A program made the position numbers and the translations under genes. Shown here one piece after another: positions 14,127 to 18,094 of a stretch of 18,094 nt of DNA. Source of the DNA: an uncultured Alphaproteobacteria bacterium (GTDB taxonomy: Bacteria > Pseudomonadota > Alphaproteobacteria > UBA9655). Every line of letters starts with the position of its first letter. The stretch's first letter is position 1. The stretch is from NCBI GenBank assembly GCA_937967795.1, contig CALBSK010000111.1:1-18094 (forward strand), given 5' to 3'. The notes beneath the pieces were generated by a model. It was given only the letters and a program-made list of their open reading frames with translations, was not told the DNA's origin and made no database searches.

Positions 14127-14133
14127 TAGAAAT

Positions 14134-14697
14134 TTAGTGGTCTTTTTTTATAAGAATGTGATCCTCAGAAGTCCAAGCCGGCGTACATTTAACAAGAAGA
14201 GTGAGTTTTTCTGTCTGTGATCCATTAACCACTTGGTGGTATTGATTGGGCAAAATTCTGAGATAGGTGCCGGTCATTAATATATGACTTATACCATCTA
14301 CGGTCGCAACAGCATCCTTGTTCCCTTCCACGATGTAATAGTCTTCCGTCCCCTTACTATGATAATGCAAAGGGGAATGACTATTGGGACCAAAGTCAGC
14401 TTCTGCCCAGCTCCGAGTCCCATTTTTATCCGTTGCTTGACCAGTAAATTCTATGACAACTTCACCGGTCTCATAATTGAATACAATTTTATCTTTCCTA
14501 TCAAATTGAAAAGATTCTTCCCCCTTTTTGACTCTATAGTCCTGTGCGATTTTTTCTATTTCGCATCCGTCTTCGTATTTGTAGCTCTGTGAACGAACAG
14601 TCCGTATGCCCTGCGGTTCATCTATCATTGCGAAGGATGGCCCTCCTAAACTTAAGACGAATCCGTAAATCACTAGCTGTGACCAAATTTTATTCAT
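14134..14697 (-). CDS. exported cupin-domain protein
   Basis: A 187-residue protein with a Sec signal peptide (LVIYGFVLSLGGPSFA, cleavage after residue 23). Residues 80-170 form a single cupin barrel. The first cupin motif is GPNSHSPLHYHSKGTEDYYIVEG (103-125), giving metal ligands His111, His113 and Glu118; the second motif region has LPNQYHQVVNG (149-159) with His154. The complete 3-His/1-Glu set suggests a working metal site. Exported single cupins include dioxygenases, isomerases and sugar- or signal-binding proteins; nothing here selects between them. The ribosome site AGAGG is strong. It is divergent from a LuxR-type regulator, which could control it. Confidence 0.8.
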   Translation of the reverse strand: MNKIWSQLVIYGFVLSLGGPSFAMIDEPQGIRTVRSQSYKYEDGCEIEKIAQDYRVKKGEESFQFDRKDKIVFNYETGEVVIEFTGQATDKNGTRSWAEADFGPNSHSPLHYHSKGTEDYYIVEGNKDAVATVDGISHILMTGTYLRILPNQYHQVVNGSQTEKLTLLVKCTPAWTSEDHILIKKDH

Positions 14698-14804
14698 TTT
14701 GTACCTCTTTCGTTACTAAACAAAGGAGCATCCGCTGCCCCAAGCACCTTTATAAGCCCCTTTATTTCAAACAATCGATAGGAATTTTCCCTATAACAGT
14801 CGTA

Positions 14805-14833
14805 TTGACAATTAATGTATAAAATTCTATGGA
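14805..14833 (+). promoter_or_regulatory. sigma70-like promoter of the LuxR-type gene
   Basis: A perfect TTGACA (14805-14810), a 17-bp spacer and TATGGA (14828-14833) lie just upstream of the LuxR-type gene. Transcription would begin near 14840, giving a leader of about 26 nt to ATG 14866. Confidence 0.5.
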
Positions 14834-14865
14834 CTTGAATAATTTTGGATCGGTTTCATTTCTTT

Positions 14866-15672
14866 ATGCTGCATAACATTCGTGGATTACTAGATTTTGA
14901 GGATCAGGCTTATAAAGCCTTGAGATATAATTGGGGAGAATTTCTCGATGTCTGGAATCTCTCTACCTTTACTTATCTGCAGTTTTTCAATAATGACACG
15001 TTTACTAATTTGTGTTCAGATCAAGAATGGTCAAAAAAATACTACACGATGAAAAAGATTGATGACCACTTTTACAAACAAATTATGAAGGCTCGCAATA
15101 GCGATGACTATCATGTTTATTTTTGGCCTCAGGATCCCTTAAAAGGTGAAATCACCTCCTGGCTTCATGATCATGGCATCGGAACTGGCTTCACCATTTT
15201 TAAACGATCGGGCGATCAGGTTCATGGTTGGGGATTCACGTCTGGTACAGAATGTACCGCCCTGGTGAATTTGTATCTCAGTCACAAAGAGACATTTTTA
15301 AAATTCGGGCGCCAATTTGTAATAGAATATGAAAAGTTTGCATCCGAGCATCAATGCATTCCTTATGCCAGCTTGGGTATTGACTTGAATGTTAAGAATA
15401 ATCTTGAAAAATATAATCATAGAGATCAGCTCTCATCAATGAGAACGGATACAACGCTTATCTTCACTGCTGCAGGTTCTCAAACAATTCCACAAAGATT
15501 GTGGGAGGTTATGGAGTTGCTCTCTAGAGGCTATTCACTCAAACAAATAGCCTATTTGTTGAATATTTCAGTTAAAACTGTGGAACAAAGAACAAATAGC
15601 TTGCGGTCCTTATTAAAGGTCCATTCACGTGCTCAGATTTTTGATATATGGAAAAGAAATGCGAGTATCTGA
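14866..15672 (+). CDS. LuxR-family transcriptional regulator
   Basis: A 268-residue regulator from ATG 14866 (a TTG at 14845 would add seven residues but sits almost at the predicted transcript start). Residues 209-261 form a GerE/LuxR helix-turn-helix: PQRLWEVMELLSRGYSLKQI, AYLLNISVKTVEQRTNSLRS and LLKVHSRAQIFD. The ~200-residue N-terminal part (HVYFWPQDPLKGEITSWL, HGIGTGFTIFKRSGDQVHGW) looks like a PAS/autoinducer-type sensing fold, but the Trp/Tyr/Asp pattern of acyl-homoserine-lactone receptors is not clear. No response-regulator receiver and no luxI-type synthase are present, so it is a LuxR solo with an unknown signal. It is divergent from the exported cupin. Confidence 0.8.
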   Translation: MLHNIRGLLDFEDQAYKALRYNWGEFLDVWNLSTFTYLQFFNNDTFTNLCSDQEWSKKYYTMKKIDDHFYKQIMKARNSDDYHVYFWPQDPLKGEITSWLHDHGIGTGFTIFKRSGDQVHGWGFTSGTECTALVNLYLSHKETFLKFGRQFVIEYEKFASEHQCIPYASLGIDLNVKNNLEKYNHRDQLSSMRTDTTLIFTAAGSQTIPQRLWEVMELLSRGYSLKQIAYLLNISVKTVEQRTNSLRSLLKVHSRAQIFDIWKRNASI

Positions 15673-15731
15673 ATCTAGTTTTTTGTCATTTCTAATAGAT
15701 TCTGCTTAAGAGATAAAATTTGCTACCCATG

Positions 15732-16199
15732 TTAGCTTACCATCCTGCTTTGGAATGCATTGTTTTTCGGCGATTTAAGCCACTCTGGAAGGAGTGTTTT
15801 TAAAGGCTCTGGGCGAAAATCAATCGCCTCAATCTCATGAAGAGGAACCCACATAAGCTCAATATGATCCTCCATTCGAGCCAAAGGGGTATCAAGATTT
15901 AATACATCCGATTCAGCTTCAAAAAACAAATTGACTTCATGGTTATGACAAATGCCGCTATGGCCGGGTTCAAAATTATATTCGAGGCATCCGAGAAATC
16001 GTTTAATCTTGCATTGAGCACCACTTTCTTCGAGAAATTCTCGAAGAACAGCATCTTCAGCACTTTCTTCGTGTTCGATATGCCCTCCTGGCAAGAAATA
16101 AAAAGGAATCGGAAGATCGCGGGTTTTGCAAACCAAAAGATGATCCTGGTCCACAATAACCGCCCGAGAGAGAACGTGGGTGTTATTTTTAGTGTTCAT
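15732..16199 (-). CDS. Nudix hydrolase (last gene of operon)
   Basis: A 155-residue Nudix hydrolase. The full Nudix box G-x5-E-x7-REUxEExGU lies at 39-61 (GHIEHEESAEDAVLREFLEE plus SGA). The HHE-rich region CHNHEVNLFFEAES and the WVPLHEIEAIDFRPEPLK C-terminus are typical of general NTP or ADP-sugar pyrophosphohydrolases. Start ATG 16199 overlaps the end of the HAD-like gene by 11 nt; the frame is open to 16271, but those extra residues are a shadow of that gene. Substrates are usually nucleoside diphosphates linked to another group; the exact one cannot be read. The last gene of the minus-strand operon. Confidence 0.85.
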   Translation of the reverse strand: MNTKNNTHVLSRAVIVDQDHLLVCKTRDLPIPFYFLPGGHIEHEESAEDAVLREFLEESGAQCKIKRFLGCLEYNFEPGHSGICHNHEVNLFFEAESDVLNLDTPLARMEDHIELMWVPLHEIEAIDFRPEPLKTLLPEWLKSPKNNAFQSRMVS

Positions 16200-17079
16200 G
16201 TTTTTTCGCCTGAATAGCAAGACCCTGCCAAAACGCCTCAAACGCTTCTTGCGAGATACTTTGAGGAGCATACGCGTAGGCGCCTTTATATTCGATGCCT
16301 AAAAATTGGATTGAAGGATTATAGGCTTTTAAAGCGGCTTTAACGTTTTCTAAATGCTTCTTTTTGTCATCAATAAAAACGACAATTTTAGGATAATAAC
16401 CTGGCTTCAAAGCCTTACCCTCATGATGGGAGCCAACATGCTTAAGAAAAGCAACCAAAACATCCCCCTTTGAGGCAGCACCTTCTCCGTTTGTGGACAA
16501 GATACCATGGTAAAATAGAGGATGCCCTTCAGCATAGAATTGAAAGGTAGAAAAAGTCATGACTCTACAAAAATTCTTAAAGCTTTTTGTAAAATCTATA
16601 CCCATTTCTTGAAGTTGATCGCGCCGGAGCGTGACCATTTTCTCTTTAAACCCCTTAATATTTCCTGCAAGGACAGAAGTCAGGGCCATGGTCTTTACGC
16701 CTTGTGCTTGAAGAGCTTTTATAATCCTTTGTGTTTCTTGCTCCACTAATTTTTGAGGCACCTCTTGGGTAGTTAAAGTTGAGACGAGATCTTTTTGTTC
16801 AGGACTGAGAGAAGACATAATTTTTTTATAGATCTCCACATATTTTATAAGTGCAGGATAGTACACAGCGGGATGATCAGGCTGAGTCAAAGTCATATCA
16901 ATATCAAAAGCCACCAAAACCTCTTCTGGGTTTTGGCTGTGGAGAAGGCCTTCAACTTTTGTCTTTACGTCTTTCATAGATTTAACGGACACAATCTCAG
17001 CTTGGGCTTGAGAACTTATGAGACTGAGGGACATGGCGATGATTATACCTTTCAGTGATGGTTTTATTTTATCAGCCAT
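16189..17079 (-). CDS. exported DUF2608-type HAD-fold protein
   Basis: A 296-residue protein with a signal peptide (GIIIAMSLSLISSQAQA, cleavage after residue 27). The mature part has the haloacid-dehalogenase signature: motif I VAFDIDMTLTQ (56-66, Asp59 and Asp61), motif II MALTS (131-135), motif III around SKGDVLVAFL (203-212) and motif IV VVFIDDKKKHLENV (233-246, Asp237/Asp238). This matches DUF2608, an exported HAD family known mainly from Legionella, Chlamydia-related bacteria and other intracellular lineages. All four motifs are intact, so periplasmic phosphatase activity is likely; the substrate is unknown. It overlaps the upstream Nudix gene by 8 nt and the downstream one by 11 nt. Confidence 0.85.
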   Translation of the reverse strand: MADKIKPSLKGIIIAMSLSLISSQAQAEIVSVKSMKDVKTKVEGLLHSQNPEEVLVAFDIDMTLTQPDHPAVYYPALIKYVEIYKKIMSSLSPEQKDLVSTLTTQEVPQKLVEQETQRIIKALQAQGVKTMALTSVLAGNIKGFKEKMVTLRRDQLQEMGIDFTKSFKNFCRVMTFSTFQFYAEGHPLFYHGILSTNGEGAASKGDVLVAFLKHVGSHHEGKALKPGYYPKIVVFIDDKKKHLENVKAALKAYNPSIQFLGIEYKGAYAYAPQSISQEAFEAFWQGLAIQAKKHEH

Positions 17080-17542
17080 TTACTTTCTCATTATATCCAA
17101 ATTCCCCATAAGCCTCTCCCCGTAAATATTGTTCAATGCCAAATTTTACCACAGGGATCATAGGATCAGGCAAGTTGTTGACATCAAACCAGTCCATCGC
17201 ATCGTGAAGTCGGGGTTCTTTATTAATTGGCTCTCCCACAAAATCTTTGATAACAAAGAATAAGCTGACATCTTTCCAGATTAAGTCTGGGTTCTCGTAA
17301 CTGGGTGCTTTTACAGCCACCACCGTTCCTAAGTCGGGATTAATTGTAAGGCCCACTTCTTCAAAAGCCTCTCGGATGATTGTTTTCTTGGGAGACTCAC
17401 CCTCCTCGATCTTGCCGGTAGGGCCGTGCCAAGTACTGGGAAATAGGGGCGCCCAATCAGCCCTTCTTAATAAAAGAATCTTCTCTTCACGCATAATGAT
17501 CAAATTCGGGCAAACAATAAAGGACTGAGGATCTTGAGTCAT
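17072..17542 (-). CDS. Nudix hydrolase (MutT-like)
   Basis: A 156-residue Nudix hydrolase with a complete box at 43-65 (GKIEEGESPKKTIIREAFEE plus VGL). The N-terminal strand EEKILLLRRADWAPLFPSTW and WHGPTGKIEEGE resemble MutT/NTP pyrophosphatases that clean up damaged or unwanted nucleotides. It starts 24 nt after the small downstream frame at 17567 and its stop overlaps the DUF2608 start (ATGGCTGA). It belongs to one operon with a second, distinct Nudix protein, an unusual pairing around an exported HAD protein. Confidence 0.85.
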   Translation of the reverse strand: MTQDPQSFIVCPNLIIMREEKILLLRRADWAPLFPSTWHGPTGKIEEGESPKKTIIREAFEEVGLTINPDLGTVVAVKAPSYENPDLIWKDVSLFFVIKDFVGEPINKEPRLHDAMDWFDVNNLPDPMIPVVKFGIEQYLRGEAYGEFGYNEKVNG

Positions 17543-17566
17543 AGGGAAACGCTCTCTTCTATTTTG

Positions 17567-17701
17567 CTATTCATCTTTTTTTTGCTTCATTCGTTGATCT
17601 GCTTCTCCATCAGAAAGCCACTTATGCTCTTTCTCAAGAATCTCAAATTGCAGCTGGGCTCGTTTCTTTATAAGAAGAGAGGTAGTTTTGATAGTCAACA
17701 T
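17567..17701 (-). CDS. small charged protein or frameshifted tail of the membrane protein
   Basis: A 44-residue frame starting at ATG 17701, rich in Lys, Glu and Gln (IKKRAQLQFEILEKEHKWLS, then DGEADQRMKQKKDE). It overlaps the end of the small membrane protein by 59 nt in another frame and ends 24 nt before the Nudix start. It has no ribosome site of its own. The most economical reading is that it is the natural cytoplasmic tail of the membrane protein, separated by a frameshift near 17660-17690. A separately translated peptide is the alternative. Confidence 0.4.
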   Translation of the reverse strand: MLTIKTTSLLIKKRAQLQFEILEKEHKWLSDGEADQRMKQKKDE

Positions 17702-17801
17702 AAACATACACTCCTACAAAAACTAAGGAGCTAACAACATACACTGCCATCCATAGGAAGGCGGGTCTTACAAGTTTGCGTAAATCATATGTGAGCCCCA
17801 T
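17643..17801 (-). CDS. small single-span membrane protein
   Basis: A 52-residue frame with one hydrophobic span (FLWMAVYVVSSLVFVGVYVYV, about 15-35), preceded by a positively charged MGLTYDLRKLVRP, so the N-terminus is probably cytoplasmic. A very strong ribosome site (AGGAGG, 17819-17814, 12 nt from the ATG) and a good promoter upstream support translation. In this frame it ends YKETSPAAI, a non-typical tail, while the overlapping frame gives a long charged segment that would fit better. The family is not recognised. It is the first gene of the Nudix/DUF2608 operon. Confidence 0.55.
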   Translation of the reverse strand: MGLTYDLRKLVRPAFLWMAVYVVSSLVFVGVYVYVDYQNYLSSYKETSPAAI

Positions 17802-17843
17802 AAAACAAAATGGCCTCCTATTTTATTTTATACATTTCTTAGA

Positions 17844-17872
17844 GGTATAGGCTCATAAGAAAAAAGTGCCAA
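17844..17872 (-). promoter_or_regulatory. sigma70-like promoter of the Nudix/DUF2608 operon
   Basis: On the minus strand TTGGCA (17872-17867, 5 of 6 matches) is followed after exactly 17 bp by TATACC (17849-17844, 4 of 6). It lies 42 bp upstream of the small membrane protein start and points into the four-gene operon. Confidence 0.5.
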
Positions 17873-18004
17873 GGGGAAATTTTGGTGAGGTAAGGAGCTG
17901 GAGAGAAATGTTCGCCTTCCGTTTTTTCTTATTACGTTGGTGAAAATTTGGAGAAAATCGTTTTGTATTCCTTGACAATCACCTTCAAAAACCCTTAACT
18001 TTAC

Positions 18005-18051
18005 TGGTGCCGAAGAGGTGAATCGAACACCCGACCTACTGATTACGAATC
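18005..18051 (-). tRNA. 3' half of tRNA-Thr(CGT), probable attachment-site remnant
   Basis: Read on the minus strand, the segment holds the anticodon loop TTCGTAA (anticodon CGT, Thr), the 3' anticodon strand TCAGT, the variable loop AGGTC, the T arm GGGTG-TTCGATT-CACCT, the 3' acceptor strand CTTCGGC, the discriminator A and an encoded CCA. The 5' half is absent: the sequence beyond 18051 is AT-rich, has no D arm, and no GCCGAAG to pair with the acceptor. It cannot make a working tRNA by itself. Integrases commonly recombine in the anticodon-to-3' end of tRNA genes, so this is probably an att duplicate at the edge of an inserted element. An interrupting intron with the 5' half outside the window is a less likely reading. 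Confidence 0.7.
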
Positions 18052-18094
18052 TTCTTTTAAAAAAGTTGAAATTCTAGATTAATTAGCTGATTAT

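Noticed and set aside
14284..14592. 102-codon open frame on the plus strand
   Set aside because: It is antisense to the cupin gene with its complete metal motif; no ribosome site or family.
14845..14865. TTG start at 14845 for the LuxR-type gene
   Set aside because: It would sit about 5 nt from the predicted transcript start with no room for a ribosome site; ATG 14866 is preferred, though its own ribosome site is also weak.
17972..18000. Plus-strand promoter starting with TTGACA at 17972
   Set aside because: The -10 position (TTAACT) is poor and only the antisense tRNA fragment follows.
1..18094. CRISPR array, phage structural genes or secretion-system genes
   Set aside because: No regularly spaced direct repeats and no recognisable phage or secretion components on either strand.

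Overview
The window looks like a gene-dense chromosomal stretch of a host-associated, low-to-mid GC (about 40% by eye) Gram-negative bacterium. An intracellular alphaproteobacterium of the Holosporales/Rickettsiales type is my best guess. The basis is the mix of small GNAT, Nudix and APH enzymes, several exported proteins of unknown role, a DUF2608-type exported HAD protein, a stand-alone SET-domain protein and many decaying gene fragments. A Legionella-like or Chlamydia-like organism cannot be excluded, because no rRNA or other marker gene is present.

Layout. 1-665: a decayed IS630-type transposase fragment, then a gene-poor stretch with a GC-rich hairpin repeat. 666-2246 (-): a large exported protein with a HicA-like C-terminus. 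2418-3359 (-): a GrpB-GNAT fusion. 3443-6185 (+): five tightly overlapping genes (nucleotidyltransferase, SAM methyltransferase, AAC(6')-like acetyltransferase, small GNAT, and a second AAC(6')-like gene cut short). These face a two-gene minus-strand unit (P-loop kinase-like protein, then a streptomycin-6-kinase-like APH, 7744-6282). This block holds the folds of all three aminoglycoside-modifying enzyme classes.

7955-8800 (+): an exported protein built from two copies of one domain, with a clear promoter and terminator. 8944-10838 (-): a PhzG/PdxH-like flavoprotein, a signal-peptidase-like protein lacking both normal catalytic residues, a SET-domain protein and a truncated LysE-type exporter. 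10982-12178 (+): a Bcr/CflA-type MFS drug exporter. 12219-12890 (-): an AlaX-type tRNA-editing protein, divergent from a MerR/TipA-type drug-sensing regulator (13033-13980, +) whose promoter has the long 19-bp spacer typical of MerR control. 14134-14697 (-): an exported cupin, divergent from a LuxR-type regulator (14866-15672, +). 15732-17801 (-): one operon of a small membrane protein (two overlapping frames), a Nudix hydrolase, an exported DUF2608 HAD protein and a second Nudix hydrolase, behind a good sigma70-like promoter.

At the right edge (18005-18051, -) lies the 3' half of a tRNA-Thr(CGT) without its 5' half, the usual footprint of an integrated element's attachment site. This and the truncated genes (IS630, AAC-like, LysE, probable alpha/beta-hydrolase) point to a region of gene gain and loss. 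No complete RNA gene, CRISPR array, intact transposase or integrase is visible.
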